From contig CACWPM010000038.1 of the NCBI GenBank assembly GCA_902762795.1, positions 1-41,933 of the forward strand: a stretch of 41,933 nucleotides of DNA, in the 5' to 3' direction. Of the stretch, positions 14,936 to 22,817 are shown piece after piece. A program made the position numbers and the translations under genes. Numbering within the stretch: the first letter of the stretch is position 1; the number at the start of each line of letters is the position of its first letter. Origin of the DNA: Fibrobacter succinogenes. Its GTDB lineage: Bacteria; Fibrobacterota; Fibrobacteria; Fibrobacterales; Fibrobacteraceae. The notes beneath the pieces were generated by a model. That model was not told the DNA's origin. It searched no databases and saw nothing but the letters and a program-made list of their open reading frames with translations.

Positions 14936-15988
14936 ATGGCAAAGAAACGCAAGACGCTCCCAGAAGATTTTCAGGAAATTATCGACAGCGGCGATATGGA
15001 CAAATTCAAGGCGGTATTCGACAAATGCGAGGTGTCCGCCACAGCACGCAGCAGAACGACAGAAAATGCGTTTTCGTTCAAAGGTCTAACCGAGGGACAT
15101 GTCGCATTCCTTGCCGAGAATGGCATCGATTTGAATGCGGATTGCGGCTGGGGCGAAACGCCGGCGACGAAGCTTGCTGACGACATGAATCTGCTGAAAA
15201 TTCTAATCGCACACGGAGCCGATATCAACTTTGCAGCCGATGCACGTACCGGAAATGCGCTCTTTGCCAACGCACGCAACCACAAGGCGCAAGCAGTGGA
15301 AAATCTCCTCGCATGCGGAGCGGATCCCGAATCCTGCGGCGGTTGGGATAAATTCACTGCCCTTGACGAATCACTCCGCTCATGCAACAACGCGAACATC
15401 GTAAGCATGGTACGCATCGCCAAAGCTCTGCTTGCGGCAGGCGCAAAGATTTCCGACAAGACCAAAAGTTTTGTCACGAAAATCGGCGAGAGTTTTGAAT
15501 TCTACCGTTCGAAATTTGCACGTGAACGGGTAGACGAATTCAGCGACGCTCTTGATGAACTGTACAGAATTTTCGACGTGATGCCCGTGCCAAGACGAGA
15601 ACTTTTCAACGAGAAAAAGCCGATAACCGTGAAAAGTTCGACATGGCAAAAACAGTTTGACGAACTCTGGGAACTCCTTGTCCCTGGCAGCGGCCATGCG
15701 GATACGGTGCAGGGCGAAGTCATACGCGCCATAGGGCGTATCACGAACGAGATTCTCGATAACGGCGGAGTCAACTGGGACGAAGACTACAGGAAAATGG
15801 TGGCCTCGCTGCCAGCGTATTTCAAGACAGCCGGTGGAGAAACCGCGGAAAAAGCCAGTGCTCTTGCTGAAACGATAAGCAACAAGAGCAGCAAGGAAAC
15901 GCTCTATCAGCTAACCGAGTTGGCGGTGAAATGGGTGCTCGAAAACAACGAGCCTATAGCTCTCGAAAAAGTCGATTACAGTCGCTGA
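14936..15988 (+). CDS. Ankyrin-repeat protein
   Basis: The 350-residue protein has about three ankyrin repeats between residues 45 and 170, recognisable from GLTEGHVAFLAENGIDLNAD, LLKILIAHGADINFAADART and AQAVENLLACGADPESCGGW. The remaining half is helical with no motif I recognise. There is no signal peptide, so it should be cytoplasmic. Ankyrin repeats bind other proteins. It is the last of the AT-rich gene run, though its own base composition is closer to that of the surrounding genome. Its tail may bind a partner; the partner is unknown. Confidence 0.8.
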   Translation: MAKKRKTLPEDFQEIIDSGDMDKFKAVFDKCEVSATARSRTTENAFSFKGLTEGHVAFLAENGIDLNADCGWGETPATKLADDMNLLKILIAHGADINFAADARTGNALFANARNHKAQAVENLLACGADPESCGGWDKFTALDESLRSCNNANIVSMVRIAKALLAAGAKISDKTKSFVTKIGESFEFYRSKFARERVDEFSDALDELYRIFDVMPVPRRELFNEKKPITVKSSTWQKQFDELWELLVPGSGHADTVQGEVIRAIGRITNEILDNGGVNWDEDYRKMVASLPAYFKTAGGETAEKASALAETISNKSSKETLYQLTELAVKWVLENNEPIALEKVDYSR

Positions 15989-16040
15989 CAAGGATGCGGT
16001 GTAGAACGCGGCCGCGATCCAAATTTTCAATTTCGCCCCA

Positions 16041-16314
16041 TTTTTACGTCAATATTGCATATTTTTTGCGCTTTTTTACGTAATTTTCCATACAAACTAA
16101 GTAAAATTCTATACAAACGAAACAAAAATCTGTAAAAAAGACAGGTTTTTCATCTAAAAAGCACCTAAAATTAGCTTATCAAAGCATCTTCAAATACAAA
16201 AATCGACTAAATCGCAAGAATTTCTACAGACAACATTAAAATTTTACGTAAAAAATTAAGGTTTTTGAGCAAAATTTACGTAAAAAAAGCCATTTTTTGA
16301 ATTTTACGTTTTTT
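16041..16314. promoter_or_regulatory. Cluster of TTTACGTAAA-like palindromes in a 427-base intergenic region
   Basis: Five sites with the core TTTACGT lie at about 16042-16050, 16072-16087, 16241-16257, 16271-16288 and 16301-16314. Three extend into the palindrome TTTACGTAA with T runs before and A runs after, or the reverse. A direct repeat of ATACAAAC lies at about 16092 and 16114. The region (15989-16415) has no gene and precedes the 16416 lipoprotein gene. The sites could be operators, or protein-binding sites of another kind. Confidence 0.45.
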
Positions 16315-16415
16315 CAAAGACGATATTTTAATTTTCATTTAAATTTCAAGGTAAAATTTCACTTCAAGGCGTCAACATTGTATATTAAAGGAATAAACTT
16401 CGCTTCGAACAATCT

Positions 16416-17372
16416 ATGAAAAAGAATCATTCTAAAATTTTGAAAAGCGTCTCTTTTCTCACCGCAGTCACCCTGTTTGTCGCGATTTCGAGCTTGGCCT
16501 CTTGCGAAAAAAACGACGAGGCCACAGCCAAGCCGATAATATACAATTTCGAAGCAACTTTCGAAGACGTCATATGGAAGGACATCGCCCAAAGTCAATT
16601 TATCGTCGAGGGGACATACCAAGTTGACACAAACAAAATAAAGACAATCAGAGACACAAAATCCGGCTATATCAAATTCAACTTTTCCATGGACTCCATT
16701 CTAAAAGGAGATATTCCGTCAAAAGAAATCAACGTTACAAAATACATTTACAGTAAAAAAGACAAACCGGACTTTTCCAAAGACACGAACTTGTTTTTGC
16801 TCAATGGTAAAAAATCAATCCTATTTTTAGTCAAAAGTTCCGCCGACACAAGTACATACTTTATATCGGGACATATTATAAACAAAGCATTACGGCCAGG
16901 AACAGAAGAAAATAGGAGATCCATAATAAGCGAGATGAAGCTGCAAGAAGAACTTACCGACAGCAATAAATTTTTCAAAATCTGCCCGAACGACAAGAAT
17001 TCAGCTAGAGTAAAAGAACTTATTGCGGACATGCTCATCGAAACAAAAGCCTATGGCGCATATATCGAACTTGAAAAAATGGGCTTCGATGCCGTCCCCG
17101 GCATGATTTGCCAAATGGACGACCGACGGGAACTTGCTCGAAAGTACATTTCTCTAGAAAACAAAAATCCCAAAGCTTGGGAAGCATATAGGCATTATAG
17201 TCCAAAGGTCGTTGTAGATGTTCTTGAAGCTATTTTAAACCAGATAACAGGTCATTGTTTTGGTTTCATCATGAATGGCGGTACAGAACGGAAGCGGGCC
17301 AACGCCGTTCGCGGCTGGAAAACTTACTTGTGGCACGCCGCAAACGACAGTCTAGAACAAAATAATCCGTAA
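16416..17372 (+). CDS. Lipoprotein with an unnamed module shared with the RDD protein
   Basis: The 318-residue product begins MKKNHSKILKSVSFLTAVTL and has a lipobox-like SLASC at about residues 26-30, so it should be a lipoprotein. The rest matches the C-terminal 260 residues of the 18591-20375 protein: FIVEGTYQVDTNKIKTIRDT, KFNFSMDSILKGDIPSKEIN, ICQMDDRRELARKYIS and HYSPKVVVDVLEAILNQI all have close counterparts. I do not recognise the module. The first part looks beta-rich and the second helical. The gene stands alone after the TTTACGTAAA cluster. Anchoring to the envelope is well supported. Confidence 0.7.
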   Translation: MKKNHSKILKSVSFLTAVTLFVAISSLASCEKNDEATAKPIIYNFEATFEDVIWKDIAQSQFIVEGTYQVDTNKIKTIRDTKSGYIKFNFSMDSILKGDIPSKEINVTKYIYSKKDKPDFSKDTNLFLLNGKKSILFLVKSSADTSTYFISGHIINKALRPGTEENRRSIISEMKLQEELTDSNKFFKICPNDKNSARVKELIADMLIETKAYGAYIELEKMGFDAVPGMICQMDDRRELARKYISLENKNPKAWEAYRHYSPKVVVDVLEAILNQITGHCFGFIMNGGTERKRANAVRGWKTYLWHAANDSLEQNNP

Positions 17373-17535
17373 CATCTTAGAACCGCCGCGAGTGTTTGCG
17401 GTATTCTTCGAAATCACGCAAACATTTCACATATTTCTCCTTCATTATTGTTATAATCGTTAAACCTTTTTTTAGCGACTGTCGCATAGCTTCGCAACTC
17501 GCTATGGCATTATAAACTGTCCAGCAGTTTCTCCG

Positions 17536-18069
17536 CTACATACTTTGTCCTAATTCAAAAGCCTGCTTTAGGGAATCGCCGTTCTTGACATCGCCTTTGT
17601 CCTTAGCGCCTCGCACAAGAATGTGTCCCATATCTTCCAGCTTGAAAAACTTGAGGCAAAGTTTGTACTGTACGAGAATCCCATCGAACAGTTCCGGAAG
17701 CGACGCTGCCCCCACGAGAAGCAAAGCAATCTTGTGAATGTGAAAAGTATCGCGAATCGGATTGTGGAACCGATCGATGACAGCTTTCAGCTGGGCGCTC
17801 AAGCCATAGAAATAAACCGGCGACGCGATCACAAGCATTTCGGCATTAGCCATCTTATCATAAACAAACAGCATGTCATCTTTCTGGCTGCATGCATGGT
17901 CTTCGCGAGTAAAACACGCATTGCAGCCCATACAAGAATTAATTTTATAATCACGAACCGAAACAATTTCGACATGATGTCTTGGCGAAGCTCCTTTGAC
18001 AAACGCTTCCACCAGCAAATCCGTATTGCCACCCTTGCGCGGGCTACCCGAGAGAATCAGAATGTTCAT
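17536..18069 (-). CDS. Flavodoxin-fold NAD(P)H-dependent FMN reductase / iron-sulfur flavoprotein-like
   Basis: The 177-residue protein starts MNILILSGSPRKGGNTDLLV, where SGSPRKGGNT is the FMN phosphate-binding loop of the NADPH-dependent FMN reductase family. A Cys cluster, CMGCNACF followed by HACSQKDDM, resembles the site in iron-sulfur flavoproteins, though it may bind a metal or act in redox. ASPVYFYGLSAQLKAVIDRF is the second flavin-contact region. Such proteins reduce flavins, quinones or metals. The substrate cannot be told. The start at 18069 is preferred to the ATG two codons upstream by homology. Confidence 0.85.
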   Translation of the reverse strand: MNILILSGSPRKGGNTDLLVEAFVKGASPRHHVEIVSVRDYKINSCMGCNACFTREDHACSQKDDMLFVYDKMANAEMLVIASPVYFYGLSAQLKAVIDRFHNPIRDTFHIHKIALLLVGAASLPELFDGILVQYKLCLKFFKLEDMGHILVRGAKDKGDVKNGDSLKQAFELGQSM

Positions 18070-18324
18070 GAACAATCCATTGCGATATAGTTTGTTGCTA
18101 TAATCTAAAAAAAATGGAGACCGCCACCTTCACGCTTGCACGCAGCAGGTTCCGCAACGATCCTTTCCTCGATATGCTATATTTAGCACTAAGGGAATCG
18201 CCAGTCAATGTAAATACGAGACATAACGGATTCTGAATGGATCCTCCTTCGGAGGATGACAACTTCGAAATTGGCTGATTCGAAAATGACTGGCGAGTAA
18301 ACGGTAACAAAAAAAGAGATCACT

Positions 18325-18570
18325 ATGGAAGTCACATTCAGGACTAGAGGTACTTGCGCTACGACGATTCAGTTCACGCGTGACGGAGACATCATTCGCA
18401 ACATTCGCTTTACAGGCGGCTGCAACGGGAACCTGAAAGCGATTGCGAAACTTTGTGAAGGCATGAAAGCCGAAGACATCGCAGCAAAACTTTTGGGCAA
18501 CACTTGTGGAGGAAAGCCCACATCCTGTGCAGACCAGCTCGCCCGAGCAGTCCTCGGGATGGAAGCGTAA
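18325..18570 (+). CDS. TSCPD domain protein (TIGR03905-like)
   Basis: This 81-residue protein reads MEVTFRTRGTCATTIQFTRD, then FTGGCNGNLKAIAKLCEGM, then GGKPTSCADQLARAV. The last segment contains the TSCADQL motif of the TSCPD domain, which is also found at the C-terminus of some class II ribonucleotide reductases, and the length fits the small stand-alone family. It has conserved Cys at several points, so metal binding is plausible. Its role is unknown. The RDD gene begins 20 bases downstream, so the two may be co-transcribed. Confidence 0.88.
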   Translation: MEVTFRTRGTCATTIQFTRDGDIIRNIRFTGGCNGNLKAIAKLCEGMKAEDIAAKLLGNTCGGKPTSCADQLARAVLGMEA

Positions 18571-18590
18571 TTTTTCGACTGTAGGAAAAA

Positions 18591-20375
18591 ATGGAAGATA
18601 TTGCAGTAAAACTCGCAACGCGAAAGAGAAGATTTTTCGCTTTTTTGATAGACGCCTTAATTATCGGCGTATTCGGCAAGATAATCGGGTGGTCATTTGA
18701 AGATGCAATTTTGCAACTCGGGAGTTTCGGGAAACTCATCGGCTTCGCAATCGTTCTGCTTTATTTCGGAATTTGCAACAGCAAGCTTATGAACGGGCAG
18801 ACGCTCGGTAAGAAACTGTTAAAAATTCGCGTCGTAGATAAAAATTCCAATAACATTTCCATTGCAAAAAGCATCTTGAGAGCATTGCCGTTTGCCCTTT
18901 ACATTTTGATAAACGGCTTGCCGGTTTCTGATTCTACGGACCTTTATCCAAGCCTCATTCTCGGGACAATCCTATTTTCCATTCCCGTTCTTGAAATTTA
19001 CTTTGCCATCGCCAACAACAAAACCTTACAGGCATTACACGACTTGACCGCAAAGACTTATGTTGTCTCTGTTAAAAGTGAAGGCCGCATCGAATCTACC
19101 AACAACAAAGCGGTTCTTTATGTAGGCATCGCACTACCGATTTTAATCTTGGCTGTACTCTTTGCAGGCAGTTCCGCCGTTGCAAACAAGCTTATATATG
19201 TTAAGGACATACAAAAGATTGTCAGCGTTGCAAGCCACGAACTCCCGATTTCAAGTATAACTATGTACCGCAACAAGACTACAACCAAAAATTTTGACGG
19301 GGAGACAACACAAGTCAAGCTCATCCAAGTCACCGCCGCCAAGAAAAACAAGGACGAAAGCGACACATTATTGGCCGGAAAAATTGCAAAAATTATTTTC
19401 GACTCTGGATTTACGTTTGAAGAAGACGAGAACCTATTCATCGCCATCATTTATGGTTACGATATCGGTATCGCTAGCAAATATACTTCGAGTAAATTCA
19501 ATTTTTCTCCTGAAAATTGGAAAAAAGCCACTAAAGCAATTTCCTTTCTCGACAAAGCCACTCGCAAAAAGAAACCCTCTGTAGATATAAAAAGCGATCT
19601 TTGGCGAAACGTTGCAAACGCCCAATACATAGTTTCCGGCACCTTGAATGTCGATACAAATAAAATCAAAGAAATTAAAAAGAGCAAAGGCGATTTTATT
19701 GAATTCAACTTTGTGATTGACTCCGTATTCAAAGGGGACATCGAGAAAAAAGAAATTACCATCAGAAAATTCATCTGCGACATAAACGGGAAAGAAAATC
19801 GTTGCAACGATTCTAACCTGTTTACGTTCAATGGTCAAAAGGTTATCGCACCTATAGTCAAAAGCCAACGGAAGCCAGGCCAATATGCTTTCATAAAAAG
19901 TTCCGTAAAATCATTGAAACTCGCTACCGAAGAAAACGCAAACAAAGTCTCTAGCGAAGTCAAATTGCAAAAAGAGATCCTCGAAAGCAAATCCTACGCA
20001 GAAGCTTGTCCTTACGCACCGCACGCCGATAGCGTCAAGGCTCTCATCGAAGACATGCTTGTTGCATCCAAAGCAGAAAGCGCTTACGTCAACTTGGAAA
20101 GACTGGGAAAATCGGCAATTCCAACCATCATCTGCCAAATGGATGACCGAAGGGAGCTCGCCATAAAAAGCATCACGTTCATAAATAATTTTCCAAACTC
20201 CACAGAAACGACGCGGCATTACACGCCCCAAGTCGTTACAGACGTCCTTGCGGCCACTTTAAATCAAGTCGCCTGGAACAGCTTCGGGTACATTTTCGAT
20301 GGAGCAAGCGAAGAAGAGCGAGTTTCGGTAATCAATGGCTGGAGAATATTTTTGTGGTACCTAGTAAACGGGTAA
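18591..20375 (+). CDS. RDD membrane protein fused to the module of the 16416 lipoprotein
   Basis: The 594-residue protein begins with an RDD domain (about residues 1-160). It shows KRRFFAFLIDALIIGVFGKI, then MNGQTLGKKLLKIRVVD and three or four membrane segments. A further hydrophobic segment (VLYVGIALPILILAVLFAGS) lies at about 177-196. A soluble stretch follows, and from about residue 335 the sequence matches the lipoprotein at 16416 (FKGDIEKKEIT, ICQMDDRRELAIKS, HYTPQVVTDVLAATLNQVA). RDD domains are proposed to be ion or small-molecule transport parts. The fusion places the shared module at the membrane, as the lipid anchor does in the other protein. Confidence 0.8.
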   Translation: MEDIAVKLATRKRRFFAFLIDALIIGVFGKIIGWSFEDAILQLGSFGKLIGFAIVLLYFGICNSKLMNGQTLGKKLLKIRVVDKNSNNISIAKSILRALPFALYILINGLPVSDSTDLYPSLILGTILFSIPVLEIYFAIANNKTLQALHDLTAKTYVVSVKSEGRIESTNNKAVLYVGIALPILILAVLFAGSSAVANKLIYVKDIQKIVSVASHELPISSITMYRNKTTTKNFDGETTQVKLIQVTAAKKNKDESDTLLAGKIAKIIFDSGFTFEEDENLFIAIIYGYDIGIASKYTSSKFNFSPENWKKATKAISFLDKATRKKKPSVDIKSDLWRNVANAQYIVSGTLNVDTNKIKEIKKSKGDFIEFNFVIDSVFKGDIEKKEITIRKFICDINGKENRCNDSNLFTFNGQKVIAPIVKSQRKPGQYAFIKSSVKSLKLATEENANKVSSEVKLQKEILESKSYAEACPYAPHADSVKALIEDMLVASKAESAYVNLERLGKSAIPTIICQMDDRRELAIKSITFINNFPNSTETTRHYTPQVVTDVLAATLNQVAWNSFGYIFDGASEEERVSVINGWRIFLWYLVNG

Positions 20376-20417
20376 CGCACCACAAAGATTCGAAAAAGTT
20401 CTATCTTTGCACAAGAA

Positions 20418-20783
20418 ATGGAACTGAGAAAAAAGTACGACATAACGGTCTTGTGCAATCCCGGAGTAGAATCCGCACAATTGCTTACGCCCGAAAACAG
20501 CAGATCAAACAAGGTCTCGGTTACGAAAGTTTCCGTGATGCCTGGTGCGGAACAGCCACGTCACAAGCATTACACCTCGGAACAGATATGGGTTGCGATT
20601 AAAGGCCACGGAGTTCTTTTATTAGCAGATGACAAGGAAGTTCCATTTGAAGCGGGCGATGTCGTTCGTTTTGCCGAAAAAGAAATTCACGGACTCAAGA
20701 ACACGGGACCCGAGGTTTTCGAATACATTTCGATAAGCTCTCCCCCGATGAATTTCGGGTATGCATACATGCACGCAAGATAA
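20418..20783 (+). CDS. Cupin domain protein
   Basis: The 121-residue protein is a single cupin barrel. The first motif is PRHKHYTSEQIWVAIKGHG, with His-x-His and Glu for metal binding. The second motif is PFEAGDVVRFAEKEIHGLKN, with a further His. It has no fused domain or signal. Small cupins of this kind include sugar and amino-acid derivative enzymes and sensors, so substrate and reaction are unknown. It sits 42 bases after the RDD gene and is followed by a hairpin terminator. Confidence 0.88.
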   Translation: MELRKKYDITVLCNPGVESAQLLTPENSRSNKVSVTKVSVMPGAEQPRHKHYTSEQIWVAIKGHGVLLLADDKEVPFEAGDVVRFAEKEIHGLKNTGPEVFEYISISSPPMNFGYAYMHAR

Positions 20784-20788
20784 AAGAA

Positions 20789-20814
20789 GGCGGCTCGATG
20801 GCCGCCAATTTTTA
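20789..20814 (+). terminator. Rho-independent terminator after the cupin gene
   Basis: The stem GGCGGC/GCCGCC (20789-20794 with 20801-20806) is followed by AATTTTTATT. It lies right at the 3' end of rseP on the other strand and may limit converging transcription. Confidence 0.75.
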
Positions 20815-22191
20815 TTTCAAGAAAAGCGAAATCTTGCCGAAGTCAAGAATCGTGATGAACACGAAAAAGCTGATGAAGAACGCCGCCGCGACATTCTGAA
20901 TCACGGTTTGCATTTTGAGGCTCAGTGGTTTGCCACGAACTTTCTCGATACCGAGGAACATGAGGAGCCCACCATCAGTAATAGCAAGCGGAAGCAGGTT
21001 CATCACGCCCAAATTAATACTGATAAGTGCAAGGAGCATCAAAAAATTCTGAAAGCCGCTCATCCAGACGTTTCCCATCACGGCGACAATTGATACCGGA
21101 CCCGAAAAAGCATCGACTTTGACTTGCCCTTTGAACAAACGCTGGAAGTAACGGAAAATGCTCGTTGTCATTTTCCAGCTTGTGGCACATGTTTTTTCGA
21201 AAGCTTCTACTGGGCCGCGACGCACAAGATGCGTTTCGCTGAACAGCACATACCCCATCTGGATTCCGACGATATAACGCTTGTATTCTTCGCTGTAAGC
21301 AGGCGTCATTTTCACATTGACCTTTCCACCATCACGCATGAGCGTCACGTTGACTTCGTCCCCCTTGGAACCATCAATCAAGCGAACGACATCCTCATAA
21401 CGGGAAATATGTTCACCATTGATTTCGAAAATGGTATCGCCCCGCATGATTCCCGCCCTTTCAGCAGCAGAGCCTTCCCTCGGAGGTACACGGACAATCA
21501 CACGGTTGCGCGGATAAATACCAATATCGCCGATACCCATTTTAATCGGCTCGGATGTCGAATCAATCGCAGGGATTATAAGTTCCTGCGGTACGACCTT
21601 TATAGTCAGCGGTTCTCCGCCACGATGAACTTCAAGCGACACATCCGCACCGAGACTCACGCCGATCTGTTCACGGAAATCATCCCAACCTTGGGTCGGC
21701 ACACCATTGATAGCGGTAACCGTATCACCCGGCCGAATGCCGGCAATTTCAGCAGAAGAATTTTTCGCCACAAAACCGATAATGAGGCTTTTATTATCCG
21801 GTTCCTGAACGCCGACCATGTAAAGGAATATCAGGAGGACAAACGCAAAAACAATATTCACGAACGGTCCCGCAAACGCAATGGCCGCTCGCGCACCGAC
21901 AGACTTTCCCAAAAAATCATGTTCACCCGGAGTTTCACCTTCCTTGAGCTTTTCCGGATTTTCACCCGCCATGGCTACATAGCCGCCAAAGGGAATTGCC
22001 GAAATGCAATATTCTGTTTCGCCTTTTTTAAAACGGAAAAGTTTTTTCCCAAAACCAACCGAAAAGGTATTCACCCGGACTTTATTCCACTTGGCGACAA
22101 CAAAATGTCCCAATTCGTGAATAGTCACGAGAAAACTCAAAGCCAAAAGCCCCAAAACAAACATCAGTATATTGCTAAAAATCGTACTCAT
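20812..22191 (-). CDS. rseP: Site-2 zinc metalloprotease RseP
   Basis: RseP is a membrane-embedded protease that cuts anti-sigma factors and other small membrane proteins. The 459-residue product starts MSTIFSNILMFVLGLLALSF and has HELGH at residues 25-29 in the first membrane helix. Two PDZ domains follow (SSAEIAGIRPGDTVTAINGV and SAAERAGIMRGDTIFEINGE). The second catalytic motif appears near the C-terminus as NLLPLAITDGG, slightly changed from the usual NLLPIPxLDGG but keeping the metal-binding Asp. The reading extended to 22278 lacks family residues. Unlike in many genomes, dxr is not next to it but lies 15 kb away on the same strand. Confidence 0.95.
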   Translation of the reverse strand: MSTIFSNILMFVLGLLALSFLVTIHELGHFVVAKWNKVRVNTFSVGFGKKLFRFKKGETEYCISAIPFGGYVAMAGENPEKLKEGETPGEHDFLGKSVGARAAIAFAGPFVNIVFAFVLLIFLYMVGVQEPDNKSLIIGFVAKNSSAEIAGIRPGDTVTAINGVPTQGWDDFREQIGVSLGADVSLEVHRGGEPLTIKVVPQELIIPAIDSTSEPIKMGIGDIGIYPRNRVIVRVPPREGSAAERAGIMRGDTIFEINGEHISRYEDVVRLIDGSKGDEVNVTLMRDGGKVNVKMTPAYSEEYKRYIVGIQMGYVLFSETHLVRRGPVEAFEKTCATSWKMTTSIFRYFQRLFKGQVKVDAFSGPVSIVAVMGNVWMSGFQNFLMLLALISINLGVMNLLPLAITDGGLLMFLGIEKVRGKPLSLKMQTVIQNVAAAFFISFFVFITILDFGKISLFLK

Positions 22192-22256
22192 CACGACAAA
22201 AATAGTAAATTGGGAAAAACAAAACTTCACTCTAAAAGAAAAAAGGCTTTCTTCAA

Positions 22257-22817
22257 ATGAATCCCGTAGCACAAGCACTCACTTTTACGCTATCCGTTGG
22301 AGCGATTGCATTTTCACAAGAAATGCCTAGACGTATCGACACAATCTTCTGCTATGACATCAGCCATTCAGGTTTTGTCGCCATTAATGAAGAAAAATAT
22401 ACGGATATATTCTTCAAGTTAAAAGACAACCTCATTTTCGAAGCCCCCTTTTCTATCAATATCGAGGGAACCATAACTTCCATCGACAACGAGATTGCCA
22501 AACTTCAAGATATAAATGGAAAAAAAATCGGCATCCCTGTCATCGGAATTGTCAACACCGAACCCTCTATAAATAAAATCAACCGGATGAAGGTTGTATC
22601 CATAAAGGATTATAAAGTCAACAATTCGCAGGGAACCGATTCTCTCATGCACAAAGCATTTGATCCCCAGCGTGTTTACATTCCTCGTTCGATGAACGTA
22701 AACACCGGAGACCATATTTCAATCACCAAATACTCAGCCATTTTGGCCGACACCTGCTATGTAGGAGAAGATAGTCGACAAAAGGCTTTTGTATTCGGTA
22801 AATTCAAAAAGCTTTAG
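22257..22817 (+). CDS. Small secreted protein, paralogue of the 27982 gene
   Basis: The 186-residue protein has a signal-like start (MNPVAQALTFTLSVGAIAFS). The mature part begins IDTIFCYDISHSGFVAI, and matching segments occur in the 27982 protein: MIFCETIDHTGFISV, GIPVIGIV versus SVPITGIV, QRVYIPRSM versus QRIFIPKSL, and DTC followed by DSRQKAFVFGK versus DSARQKALVYGK. Two Cys are conserved, suggesting a disulfide. I do not know the family. The stop overlaps the 3' end of the CLCA-like gene by four bases in converging orientation. Confidence 0.7.
   Translation: MNPVAQALTFTLSVGAIAFSQEMPRRIDTIFCYDISHSGFVAINEEKYTDIFFKLKDNLIFEAPFSINIEGTITSIDNEIAKLQDINGKKIGIPVIGIVNTEPSINKINRMKVVSIKDYKVNNSQGTDSLMHKAFDPQRVYIPRSMNVNTGDHISITKYSAILADTCYVGEDSRQKAFVFGKFKKL

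Noticed and set aside
16041-16314. CRISPR array
   Set aside because: The repeated word is only about ten bases, spacing is uneven (14-170 bases), and no cas gene is nearby.
21124-22260. Long plus-strand frame opposite rseP
   Set aside because: It mirrors rseP, which has clear motifs on the other strand, and the composition is not protein-like.
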